A DNA stretch of 64,000 nt from Eunapius fragilis (Eukaryota; Porifera; Demospongiae; Spongillida; Spongillidae): the NCBI GenBank assembly GCA_963681505.1, contig OY811980.1, positions 7,941,118 to 8,005,117 on the forward strand, given 5' to 3'. Below, piece by piece: positions 1 to 11,400 of the stretch; position 1 is the stretch's first letter, and every line of letters starts with the position of its first letter. A program made the translations under genes and the position numbers. The notes beneath the pieces were generated by a model. The model was not told where the DNA came from. It made no database searches and was given only the letters and a program-made list of their open reading frames with translations.

Positions 1-667
1 AGGACATAAGGCAGATAATTGCATATAAATTATTTACTTGGGAAGTTTGCCGAATAGAGAGGGAAAAGTCCAATGTCATATTGGAACAAAATTTTGTTTG
101 GTTAAAGGAATTCAGCTGCCTGACGTTAACCTGTTGGAATATTTATTTAATACTATGATCTGGATGAAAAATTTACCATTTTTCACCACTGGTGGCTTAC
201 TAAAATATGAAGAACAGTGTACCAGCAGCATATCATCACAGAGTAGCACTAAATGATAGTATAAACTCTAATATCTATGGTATAAACTACCAGCCAGTAT
301 GGAGAGATGTGCTCTTCTACGGCTGACACTAGTCACAGAATCACTCCACATACACAGACAAAAACAATTGCTGTGTCACATTGCCCATTATAACGACAGC
401 TAGAATAGCTGCAGATGGAACTATTGGTCAGTTTGTCTTGCTATAACAGCATCACATGTATAAAATGGTTATGCTAAGGGGGCATGCATATTGAATTAGG
501 AAGAGTAACTCAATAGCTAAACACTGCAGGGAACAGTTTAATTTGGCTTCCTTGAACATGTCAATGAAACCAAACTGTTACATGTCTGTAGTGATATACG
601 ATTGCATAATAGTTGACTGAAGAAATACAAATTATACTTGATACTTGCTTGATATTTTTTAATAAAT
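1..667. other. No gene recognised
   Basis: I see no coding exon, RNA gene or clear repeat here. The only open frame of note, at 38-256, has no recognisable motif. The sequence is AT-rich and looks like ordinary intergenic or ancient repeat sequence. Confidence 0.5.
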
Positions 668-1285
668 ATGGATAAGTCCTACACTATATTAAGAGTACAA
701 CTTATCACACAACTACACTGCACAACTAAATCACAATGCAATTCTACTGAATATAGCTCTGGAGTTGGCCTTAACTGTTTGGTTCTGATGGAGAGCCTGC
801 GGACCAAATGTGAGAAGGTTTGCTGTGTTTCCATACCCCATGCACCATAGGCTTCAACTGCTAGAGGCACACAGATCCATTCAAGTTCTTCACACCTTTG
901 ATCATTTTCTGAGTGTTTCCTGACTTCTGCTGACCCCCCTGTGAATCCTGCTTCGGCAGTGACATTGGTGTTAAGTGGTGAAATCACAGTTAAGTCAAGG
1001 GCTGCTGGTCTGCAGCAATACCAATTGGGGACCATTATGTCAGCCGGTCTAGTGCGACTGTTTATAAACTGATTGCTGTACAGTAACAACAGAAGAGGGA
1101 ACGTATAGGTTTGAAGTTGAAATCAGAATATTGATTAAATGGTAAAATGAGGGGTGTAACCTGTGTCCATCCCTCCACCCTCCCTCCCCTTGCTCCTTGT
1201 TTTGGTGCCTCAGTTCAGCGAGCACTCCAACCCACTGTACTAGCAAAACGTCACGATGTCCGGTGTATCCTCCAATCTTGCCCAA
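668..1285 (-). pseudogene. Degenerate LINE C-terminal endonuclease-like fragment (copy 1)
   Basis: Read on the minus strand, this stretch encodes a broken piece of the same domain found intact at 1430-2292. It contains an RPADIMVPNW motif followed by a D-x-T-V motif, then KHSENDQ and a V-x-A-Y-G-A-W-G motif. In R2/NeSL-type non-LTR retrotransposons, a CCHC knuckle followed by RPD...D motifs forms the restriction-like endonuclease; assigning this fragment there is inference from the motif order. The CCHC part is missing and the C-terminus is frameshifted. The sequence is duplicated at 5517-6130, so it travelled with the flanking phosphatase exons. Confidence 0.6.
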
Positions 1286-1429
1286 AGGCTATCTGTTGCT
1301 ATTCAGAGAGGCAATTCAGCTTCAGTAATGGGGACAATGAATGGGGATGATGAAGAGTTTTTTGTATGATTTAGTTCAATAGTGAGTTATGAAAATATTT
1401 GACTGGTTTTTATTTTATTTTTTATTAGA

Positions 1430-2292
1430 CATTCAATGAGTCTGTATCTCCTTCTGATACAATTCAGTCTGATGGTTTAGTTTCATCTTCAGTCCATCAA
1501 AATCAACTTTCGAGCAAGATTGACATCCATCAGTTCAATAACATCCTGATCGTTTCTTCTGTTGCTGATAAGGCTCGTTTGTTGTCTGTCTCATCCCCAC
1601 ATGCTGCTTCATGGCTAACTGTAGTCCCTTCTGAAGGTCTCGGCCTTCATCTTGAGCCCTCAGTATTCCAGGTAGCAGTCAAGTGGTGGCTTGGTTTGGA
1701 CACCTCCAATGGTTCTCTGTGTGCCCTATGCCCAAACAGTGCATTAGATCCCCTTGGTCATCATGCTACAACGTGCAAAAAAGGAGGAGACGTAGTCACC
1801 CGACACAACCAGCTGCGCAATGTGTTGGCGGAGACTTGCCGTAGAGCCCACTTGAGCGTAAAGGTGGAGATGGGTAGCAATCTTACATCTGAGCATGACC
1901 ATTCACGCCCTGCAGACATTTTGCTACCCAACTGGGCCCTTGGCAAACCAGCTGCCTTTGATATTTCAGTGACATCACCGCTAAACCCTAAAATTGTTTC
2001 AGTAGCGGGATTGTCAGCTGGGGCAGCCGCCTTTTCCACTGAAGAGCGAAAGCATAATGAGAATGACCCCAAATGCAATGCTTTGGGCTGGTATTGTGTA
2101 CCTCTGGTCACGGAGTCCTATGGTGCTTGGGGAAAGGAAGCCATGGACTCATTTAAGATGCTTGCCTCCCGTCTTGCCATCATATCGGGCAAACCAAAGT
2201 CGGTTGTGCTGTCTGACCTGTATAGCAGGCTCAACTTGCATCTGGTGAGGAAAAATGCGACAGCAATCCTTTCCAGGTGGCTCCCATCTTAA
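1430..2292 (+). mobile_element. 3' end of a non-LTR retrotransposon (restriction-like endonuclease domain)
   Basis: One uninterrupted reading frame runs from just after an in-frame TAG near 1427 to the TAA at 2290. Counting from the TTG at 1579, it shows C48-x2-C51, H61/H62 and C66 (a CCHC knuckle), then RHN (75-77), RPADILLPNW (110-119) and AFDISV (126-131). This order, knuckle then RHN then RPD then D, is that of the C-terminal DNA-binding and endonuclease region of R2/NeSL/CRE-type LINEs. No reverse transcriptase is present, so this is a 5'-truncated copy. The stop is followed by a short 3' region and an (ATT)n tail at about 2391-2414, as expected for a LINE 3' end. It interrupts the block shared with 5517-7090, so it inserted there or was deleted from the other copy. 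Confidence 0.65.
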
Positions 2293-2390
2293 AGTTTATT
2301 GAACTGTAGCATGAGTTATTAATAATTCATGCATGTTATTTCTCCTCCTAAATATTGTATTCCTATTCATGTATTCTCTTGTATATATAA

Positions 2391-2414
2391 ATATTATTAT
2401 TATTATTATTATTA
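2391..2414 (+). repeat. (ATT)n microsatellite tail
   Basis: A run of ATT units lies about 100 bp after the stop codon of the LINE frame. It is best read as the microsatellite 3' tail of that element. Confidence 0.6.
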
Positions 2415-2528
2415 ATTCTTGTGTATTGGATTATTAATTGTAACATGCATAATGCTGCACAAACATTTTTATCACACAAACAGCAGAAATGCATGAAAAT
2501 TACACACACAGTAATGTATTCGGTCGAG

Positions 2529-3378
2529 TTAGTGTGGTGCCGTTAACTCCCTAAAGTTGGCATAGTTATCAAAGCTCCTGACATACTCTGCAAGCACCTC
2601 ATGGCACAAGATGTACTGGTCCTGTGAAGATGGGCATTAAATAGGATGTGAATAAATGTGATGTAATAAGCAAATGCCTTAGTTATTTGGAGTGAGGAAG
2701 AGGGATATAGACACACCACATAAGGAGACAAGGGTAATAGGCAAATGCTCTCCAGAAAGAAATAAGGACATACAAGGCCATAGCCAGACCTTCAAGGGAA
2801 GAGGGGGGGGGGGGGAGGGGGGGGTCGGATAATCAGATATGTGTGACCCTATTCTAAATGCAGACAAGTTGCATTATTAAACAGTCAGCGGTATGTTATG
2901 GAATGCACATGTACATTGAAATCATGCGTAACAAGTGAACACGAATTGAAGCAAATCACTGTGACCTGCTATGTTCTTATAGGAACATAGCAGGTGACAG
3001 TGACCTTCATTACGGGGGAAGGGAGGGGGGGGGGGACAGGTGACCTTCATTATGGGAGGGGGGGGGTAGGTGACCTTCATTACGGGAGGGGGGGGGGGGA
3101 CAGGTGACCTTCATTACAGGAGGGGGGGGGACAGGTGACCTTCATTACAGGGGGGGGGTGGGGTCATTCGACCCCATTGACTCACTGGCTACGGCCCTGA
3201 CATAAGACAAGACATTGTGCTGTGGTGTGGACTGGTACTTACCACATTCTGTACAAGATATGGACGGAAGATCCTGGAAGCCTTGATGCAGTGAAATATG
3301 TCAACCACACCCTCCACCTTCATTCTCTCCAGAGCATAATGCATGCATATGAAAGCTCCAGTACGTCCCATGCCATCA
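2529..3378 (-). pseudogene. Orphan C-terminal exons of an RPTP distal phosphatase domain
   Basis: Two exons match the last two exons of gene A. Exon 3243-3378 (136 nt) begins with [10 protein letters not shown] and ends with FRPYLVQNV at an ACTTAC (reverse GTAAGT) donor. Exon 2529-2621 encodes [10 protein letters not shown]... and ends with stop TAA at 2529-2531. The intron between them carries a G-rich minisatellite (about 2990-3165). Both exons are open, but no upstream phosphatase exons exist: at about 3472 the sequence switches to Ig exons on the opposite strand. This is therefore a stranded duplicate of 6224-6997, not a gene. A segmental duplication or an assembly join of two haplotypes would both explain it. 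Confidence 0.75.
2990..3165. repeat. G-rich minisatellite (GGTGACCTTCATTA units)
   Basis: Units built on GACAGGTGACCTTCATTA are separated by runs of 8-14 G. The same array occurs at about 6680-6785 in the paralogous intron of gene A, with a different number of units. Confidence 0.8.
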
Positions 3379-3471
3379 CTGATAGGGTTGTGGAGGTGTG
3401 AGGGAGGAGGGTGTGGAGGTGGGAGGGAGTGGGGGTGGGGTAGGGAGAGTACGAAGGGTGGGGTTGAGAGT

Positions 3472-5389
3472 GGTGGTGGTAGAGTCTCCCTCTCCTCTGG
3501 AGTCAACCAGACCACTGTACAGTTCTATCCTCTCAACACCAGTGATACTGGAGTGTACAACTGTTCAGTTAGTGTTTCTGCATCAGGTCAGCAGTATGTG
3601 GACACCTCAATAGCTGTCAGTTCTTCCACATCACCAATCACAGTGAAAGGTCAGTAGATGTTAGAGCAGGTGACACCTGATGTTCACCATCCACCCCTCC
3701 TCCCTCACAGCTCTCCCTGCTCCTCAGGTGTCCATCACTCCATCAGGGAGCTCCACTGCAGGAAGTCCATACACACTCACATGTACAGTGATGGTAGTAA
3801 ATGGACTGGTAGTTGTTCCTCAGGTGATGTGGTTGAAGAATGGAGCAAGTGTAGTTGTAGGAAATGGCATCTCAGTGACTCCTGGAGTGGTCTCAGCTAA
3901 CACAACAACCTTCACTCTCAAATTCAACCTTCTCCGCACATCTGATGGAGGACAGTACTCCTGTATAGCCAATGTCTCCCTCCCAGTAATATCCATCACA
4001 GGTCTCTTCAATATCTCTTCTGTCAATCTGACTGTTCAAAGTGAGTCATGGTGTTATTTTCCTAGTTGCCTTAACCTTCCCTCCTCCCCAGTCCCTCCAC
4101 CCACAGTAACCATCACTGCAGCACCCAGCCAGGTCATCACTGTGGGAGATGGTCTCACCCTGACCTGTAATATCCAGTTGGACCCATCAGTGGACAGTAC
4201 AGTGATGGTGACCAGTACATGGACTGCACCAGGAGGGGCCATTATCACTGGGACCATAGGCAACATGGCTGCTACCAGTGCCATTCAAACCTCTCCATTC
4301 ACCTCAACCCTAATGATCACCATGGCTACCATCAGTAATGGAGGGACATATGTGTGCTCTGCTGTGGTGTCTCCACAGTCACCCTCACCTTACATCACCC
4401 CAAGCACTGAGGGGAGTGGTCTAATGCAGGTGTACATAGGTGAGTGTGTGAGCCAATAAGTGTACAGATGTCATGCAGTCACATGACTAGGTCGCGTGGA
4501 GGTCACATGGAACAACACACAGCTTCGTAATAACAGCGTCCTAATGATCTCCAACATGATGATGTACAGAGTACAGTGTAACAGCACTGTATCCAACACC
4601 ACTGCACAGTGGATTGGTCCCATGGGGATGTTTACTGTGGATGGCGTCATGAATGGAACTAACCAAACAGGAGGAGAGCTGGTCATCAATGGAGGGGACA
4701 TGTTTGATGATGGAGTGTACACCTGTGAGGTTATGGTGGCTAAAGATGCCATTATCAAAGTGTTCCTTGGAATATACAGCTATGCTCCTGGTATGGGTGT
4801 GGGGAGGAGGAGGAGGTGGTATGTGGCTATGATCCACTCTTTCACCCACCACACCTCACTCACCCCACCGTACCCCTCCCTCCATTTTCTCTACCCATCC
4901 CTCACTCTTCATCATCACTTTCCCTCCATCCAACACCTCACACTCCCACCTACCACCTACCCACCCTCCACCACACCCACCTACCACATCTCCACCACAT
5001 CCACCTACCCAATCTCCACCCCCTCCACCACACCCCCTCCACCACACCCCCTCCACCACACCCCCTCCACCCCTCAGGTGCCTCCCCACTGATCACCTCA
5101 GAGATGTCCTACAGACTCCAGACACCACTCAATGTTGACCCTCCAGTGTTCCAGCTAACCTGTACCAGCAGAGTCCTCCCAGCCACTGATGTGGTGTGGA
5201 CTGTGGGTGATGTCATCTCTAATGATGGCATTAGGGATCAGGTAGTGAGCAATCCAGAGACTGCTGAGTACATCAACACCCTCACCATAACTGGGAGGAG
5301 AAATGGAACATACCGGTGCAGTGTTACATCGCTGGATAGCAGTGGGGGTGTGGTTAATATGATATCAAAGAGCCTGCAGTACATTGAAG
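3472..5389 (+). pseudogene. Inverted copy of five Ig exons of gene A (no gene ends)
   Basis: Five plus-strand exons correspond to gene A exons at 19048-19386 (only its 3' part here), 18657-18986, 18258-18605, 17907-18206 and 17315-17623. They are 3472-3649, 3711-4040 (330 nt), 4092-4439 (348 nt), 4491-4790 (300 nt) and 5078-5389 (312 nt). All are open, have GT or GC donors and AG acceptors, and begin and end in phase 1. The last donor is the non-canonical GCAAGT, as in gene A. There is no signal exon, membrane exon or phosphatase exon in line with them. Intron sequences are also shared with gene A, so the copy is recent. It could be a transcribed fragment, but there is no evidence for that. 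Confidence 0.8.
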
Positions 5390-5516
5390 GCAAGTTTAAG
5401 CCCTGTGTATGTGTGTGAGTGTGTGTGAGTGTGTCTGCTTGATAAGGCGAGTGCATTTGTGAAGTGTGTTATCAGTGAGTGTTATGGTGATGTCCATGTG
5501 TGATGTGTGAGTGCCC

Positions 5517-6130
5517 ACAACTACACTGCACAACTAAATCACAATGCAATTCTACTGAATATAGCTCTGGAGTTGGCCTTAACTAGTGACATGTTCAGAT
5601 GAGCATAAAGGTCTGTAACCACCCTGGAAATGGTCTGGTTGCTTCTGATGGAGAGCCTGCCGGGCCAAACATGAGAAGGTTTGCTGTGCTTCCATGCCCC
5701 ATGCACCATAGGCTTCAACTGCTAGAGGCACACAGATCCATTCAAGTTCTTCGCACTTTTGATCATTTTCTGAGTGTTTCCTGACTTCTGCAGATGCAGC
5801 TGACCCCCCTGTGAACCCCGCTTCGGCAATGACATTGGTGTTAAGTGGTGAAATCACAATTAAGTCAAAGGCTGCTGGTCTGCTGCAGTACCAATTGGGG
5901 ACCAATATGTCAGCTGGTCTATAAACTGATTGCTGTACAGTAACAACGGAAAAGGCAACGTATAGGTTCGAAGTTGAAATCAGAATATTGATTAAATGGT
6001 AAAATGAGGGGTGGAACCTGTGTCCATCCCTCCACCCTCCCTCCCCTTGCTCCTTGTTTTGGTACCTCTTTTCAGCAAGCACTCCAACCCACTGTACTAG
6101 CAAAACGTCACGATGTCCGGTGTATCCTCC
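5517..6130 (-). pseudogene. Degenerate LINE endonuclease-like fragment (copy 2)
   Basis: This is the second copy of the fragment at 668-1285. On the minus strand it reads RPADILVPNW, AFDLIVISPL, KHSENDQKC and YGAWGMEAQQTF, then shifts frame. The reverse complement continues in another frame with a typical L-x-x-L-N-M-S-L end, so at least one frameshift has occurred. It lies just downstream of gene A. Confidence 0.6.
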
Positions 6131-6223
6131 AATTGTATCATGCATAATGCAGCACAAACATTTTAATCACACAAACAGCAGAAATGCATGAAAATTACAC
6201 ACACAGTAATGTATTCGGTCGAG

Positions 6224-8473
6224 TTAGTGTGGTGCTGTTAACTCCCTAAAGTTGGCATAGTTATCAAAGCTCCTGACATACTCTGCAAGCACCTCATGGC
6301 ACAAGATGTACTGGTCCTGTGAAGATGGGCATTAAATAGGATGTGAATAAATGTGATGTAATAAGCAAATGCCTTAGTTATTTGGAGTGAGGAAAGGGAT
6401 ATAGACACACCACATAAGGAGACAAGGGTAATAGGCAAATGCTCTCCATAGAGAAATAAGGACATACAAGGCCATAGCCAGACCTTCAAGGGAAGGGGGG
6501 GGGGGGGGGGGGGTCGGATAATCAGATATGTGTGACCCTATTCTAAATGCAGACAAGTTGCATTATTAAACAGTCAGCGGTATGTTATGGAACGCACATG
6601 TACATTGAAATCATGCGTAACAAGTGTACATGAATTGAAGCAAATCACTGTGACCTGCTACGTTCCTTATAGGAACATAGCAGGTGACAGGTGACCTTCA
6701 TTATGGGAGGGAGGGGACAGGTGACCTTCATTATGGGAGGGGGGGGGGGGGGCAGGTGACCTTCATTACGGGAGGGGGGGGTCGTTCGACCCCATTGACT
6801 CCCTGGCCTACGGCCCTGACATAAGACAAGACATTGTGCTGTGGTGTGGACTGGTACTTACCACATTCTGTACAAAATATGGACGGAAGATCCTGGAAGC
6901 CTTGATGCAGTGAAATATGTCAACCACACCCTCCACCTTCATTCTCTCCAGAGCATAATGCATGCATATGAAAGCTCCAGTACGTCCCATGCCATCACTG
7001 ATAGGGGTGTGGAGGTGTGAGGGAGGAGGGTGTGGAGGTGGGAGGGAGTGGGGGTGGGGTAGGGAGAGTACGGAGGGTGGGGTTGAGAGCAGGGACGATG
7101 AAGTGAGGGTACATGGGAAAACAAGCAATGTATAAGTATTGCATGGCTGGTTTAAACCACTGTTGTCATAGCAATACCTACTTGCACATCACAGTGATTG
7201 GTTTGTTCCCGCTGTTCATTTGAGCCTTGGTCAGCTGCTGGAGGAGGTCCAAGAGGGAGGAGCTGCTGGAGGCCACACCTCCAATGGGCCAACCCATGTA
7301 ATGGAATTGAGTCAGCAAAAATCCATCCTTTAGTATAGAGAACACACAAGTACTCATTAACACCATCAGTGTACAAGGGAGCACATTAACACCATCAGTG
7401 TACAAGGGAGCACATTAACACCATCAGTGTAAAGGGAGCACATTAACACCAAGAAGCACACATTTACACTATCAGGCTGACTATGATATATGACTAACTT
7501 TGATGCAAATGCAAATAATCCAATTATGTGTATTAATCAGCAGTTATAGTCTGCATAACCATAGTCTGCATAACCATAGTCTGATCACAGTGTGGGAAGT
7601 TGTGCATTGCTAATAAAATGCACTGAAGCCATAAAATATTCAATTATCACCTCCATCACCCATAGCAAAGATATATAATCTCTGCCCATAGTGCACAGAT
7701 TTTTTTTTTAAGTGGTGGTATAGGATATGAAGGCAATGGTGGTGTAAAATGGAAGGGAACAAGGGATCAACGATGATACGAAAAAAATTATTTTAGCAAT
7801 GTTATACAAAAGTGCTAAATATAGGACTTCCAATAGACCATGTAGGCACCATGGCAGGAAAGGTAGCTTGGTGGGCTAGGGGTTGGGGAGCACTGTTAGG
7901 CTGACCTCTTCCTTCACGTATAGCTTCCTGACCACCAGGGACTCAGTAACGGCCTCAGATTGAAGGGTCACTGTTATTCCTCCGTATGTTTGCGTCTCCC
8001 CTTCCTCTGTGGGCCAGTAGCAGTAAGAGGATTCACGACCTTCCTCTGTCAGGTGACACAGCATGACAATGACCCTGCTCTTGAACTCCCACACCATCCT
8101 CCAGAAGTCTTCCACTGTGTTCTGTAGAGGACCCTGGGTGGCTATGTAAGCATTACGCCGCTTGTAACCCTAGAGGAGGGAGATGAGTTAGAATTGGCCA
8201 TCCACCCATATATGGTCGCATGGTCGTACGTCAACAAAGCTGGCATTGACGTAATCAGATCCTTCTTCATCACTCGCCTTGAGATGACATCGATTCAAAT
8301 TATCTAATTCAGGCAAATGAACAAGTGATTGCCATATTCTATTTACAGCACACTCAAAATATTACGACCATACATGGCAGCCTGTCCAGGTAGCGGTTCT
8401 TCTCTCTGTTGTAGGCCTCACTGCCTTCAAAGTGCTCATTCACTGCTGGTACTCGACTGACTTTTTCCAACAC
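6224..8473 (-). other. Gene A D2: membrane-distal phosphatase domain with altered P-loop
   Basis: The domain runs over exons 8374-8473 to 6224-6316. It keeps [19 protein letters not shown] and [10 protein letters not shown]. The acid loop is WPIGGV instead of WPD. The P-loop, joined across an intron, is VMC-NDGMGRTG: Cys and Arg are present but the preceding His is replaced by Met and S-A by N-D. Weak or no activity is the usual expectation for such D2 domains. Confidence 0.8.
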
Positions 8474-11400
8474 CTTAAAGAAGTAAATTTCATCAAATCA
8501 CTGCTAAATTGAGCCATTTCTAATCAATGTACAGTTGTATGTAAAATTACCACATGGCGATAATGGCCCACGTATTCAAGATGAAAGCTAAATATTATCC
8601 CACTGCACTGATTCATTTAGTCAGCCAACCAAAAAAAAAATTTTTGGATAGAATTTGATTAAGTAGAAGGAATTTCCTAAAATATTATGCCTTACTAAGG
8701 AAGGCCCTGGGTCCCTTTCAAACCCTTCACATTGCAAACACCCAATAGTATGTACCATAAACTGTTCCTCATATCCTGTCATGTTCGTTCCCGGCACATT
8801 CCCGCTAAGTTCCTTCATCTTCATGGAGAGGTACGTTGAGCTGACGTCAGTCTCACCACATGTGATGAGCTCATCCAACACATCATGTATGAACACATAC
8901 TGGTCCTACAATGGGGGTGTGGCCCTGACTTCACCAATAAGCACCTAAGGGGTTAAACTGACCAATGTCTGCACCATCATGACTCTGTTCTTCCTCATCT
9001 CCATCACAAAGCCCCACACACTCAGCGAGGCTTCTTTCTTCATCCTGTCCATCATGGCGTCCAGTACAATGAAGGTCCCAGTGCGCCCCACCCCCGCACT
9101 GCAATGGACCACTAGGGGAATCCCCTTGCTCTTGTCATGGGTCTTCTGTACTCTCCTCACAAAGTCAATGATGGAGGTGGCAAACTGGGGTACCCCGTGG
9201 TCTGGCCAGGCAGTATAGTGGAAGTGGGTGAGTTTAAGAGTACCCTTGGATGGATCATCTTTCTGAGGAGAGAGACATATGGTGTGTGGCGTGTGCATGT
9301 GTGTACTGCTCGTAATCTATTGGCCCTGGTAACACGGTTTCCCTCTCCCTCACTCTCCCTCCCTCTTAAAACTCACACTCTTTATGACAAAGGTTCTCAT
9401 CTCATAGTCAGCACAGGGTATGTAGGAGACAGTCTTGATGGTGAGGGTGTCTGTCTCCAAGGACTCATTAAGCCTCTCAGCCCAGTACTGCTCACACTTT
9501 GCCTACAGGGGTCAGGTGTAATAAATACAGCAAGTAAAAGGGGGAGGGGGGGGGCTCTAATTTGGGTAGCAAAGATGGCATACCATGCAATGATGCTCTG
9601 TAACTCATCAACACTACATTAAGGTACAACACATGAATACCTATCAGGTGATCATTAGCTGACTAACAGATGACCATAAGTCAACCATGAAGTAATTGTC
9701 CTGCGGCTGCAGTTCTGAAAACCATTACCTTCTTCTGGTCCCCATCCCCATACCTCTGGTCCCAATCCCATACCTCTCTGGTCCCCATCCCCGTACCTCT
9801 CGTCCCCATACCTTTCCACCTTCAATGCACTTTGTCAACATCACGATACAGCTGATGTGTAGTTCCCAGACCATCCTCCAGAAATCCTTCACCGTATGTT
9901 CCAAGGGACCTATTCCAATGGCACCATCAGATCAATGCACAAATTACCATGGTAACCAACCTTGAGCTGCAACATAGCAGTTTTTATGTTCGTAGCCCTA
10001 TAAGGACATGGGTGTACACATGAGCACACACCAGTGCTGGTGAGAGTGTGGACTTGCATCTATGTAGCTGGCATTGATGTAGTCTGACCCTTCATCACCT
10101 GGGATAGGTTCAAGCTTCACTCTACTGGCATCATCTGTAGAAGGTTGAGAAGTGAGGCCACCTGCATACTGATCCAAGTACTCATATATTAATGTTTTTA
10201 CAAGTCCACTATACTCACAGCCTCCACCCTCCCCCACATCCCTCCCCTCCCCCACATCCCTCCCCTCCCCCACATCCCTCCCCTCCCCCCACATCCCTCC
10301 CCTCTCCCACATCCCCTCCCCTCCCCCACATCCCTCCCCTCCCCACATCCCTCCCCTCCCCCACATCCCTCCCCTCCCCCACATCCCTCCCCTCCCCCAC
10401 ATCCCTCCCCTCCCCCACATCCCTCCCCTCCCCCACATCCCTCCCCCTACTTCCTTCCCCTCCCCCACATCCCTCCCCCACATCCCTCCCCTCCCCACAT
10501 CCCTCCCCTCCCCCACATCCCTCCCCTCCCCCACATCTCTCCCCTCCCCCACATCCCTCCCCTCCCCCACATCCCTTCCCCTACTTCCTTCCCCTCCCCC
10601 ACATCCCTCCCCTCCCCCACATCCCTCCCCTCCCCACATCCCTCCCCTACTTCCCCCATCGTCCATCTCCAACAGCAAACACACACATGAAACATGTTCC
10701 CCTTCCAAAACAAAGTTAAAGCTACAAACATGGACAAGTAAATGGACCACTGCCATAAATGGATCACTGCCGTAAATGGATCATTATACTATAATAGGAT
10801 CATCATCCCATCCATACATGGACATAACCCTACAAGGACATCACCCTACATGGAAAGATATTGCCAAATCTGTTTTTAGGTCTGTTGCACTCGAGGGCAG
10901 AGGTGTTACGTGACGCCAGAGGGTGTGATGGGATCAGCTGTTTTAAGGAGAGGGGAGAGGGGAGGGAGGGAGTAAGTGACAGCAGAGGAATCAAGAGTTG
11001 GTTTGTCCTAACCTGGTACTCCTTGGCAAAGCCTCTGTCCTTCTCTTCGTGCATCTGGCGAACATGCTCACTGAAGTCCTTCAGCTGTACGGCTTCACAG
11101 CCAGCATCTACGCACCCACACACACTGGTCAAGACACACGCCCCCACATCTAAGAGGACCCGCCCACACACTGGTCACACCCCCACATCTAAGACACACT
11201 GGTCACGCCCCCACATCTAAGACACACTGGTCACGCCCCCACATCTAAGACACACTGGTCACGCCCCCACATCTAAGACACACTGGTCACACACCCACAT
11301 CTAAGACACACTGGTCACGCCCCCACATCTAAGACACACTGGTCACACCCCCACATCTAAGACACACTGGTCACGCCCCCACATCTAAGACACACTGGTC

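Noticed and set aside
10162-10210. Candidate extra exon encoding [10 protein letters not shown] next to a GTGGCC donor
   Set aside because: Exon 10850-10937 already joins directly to 10058-10134 to give the conserved NIFPYDDASRV; an extra exon would break the domain.
9998-10756. Long Gly/Asp-repeat open frame through the CATCCCTCCCC array, and its opposite-strand Pro/Ser frame
   Set aside because: The frames exist because the tandem unit lacks stops. The phosphatase exons 10850-10937 and 10058-10134 join in phase (Y across the split codon) without this sequence.
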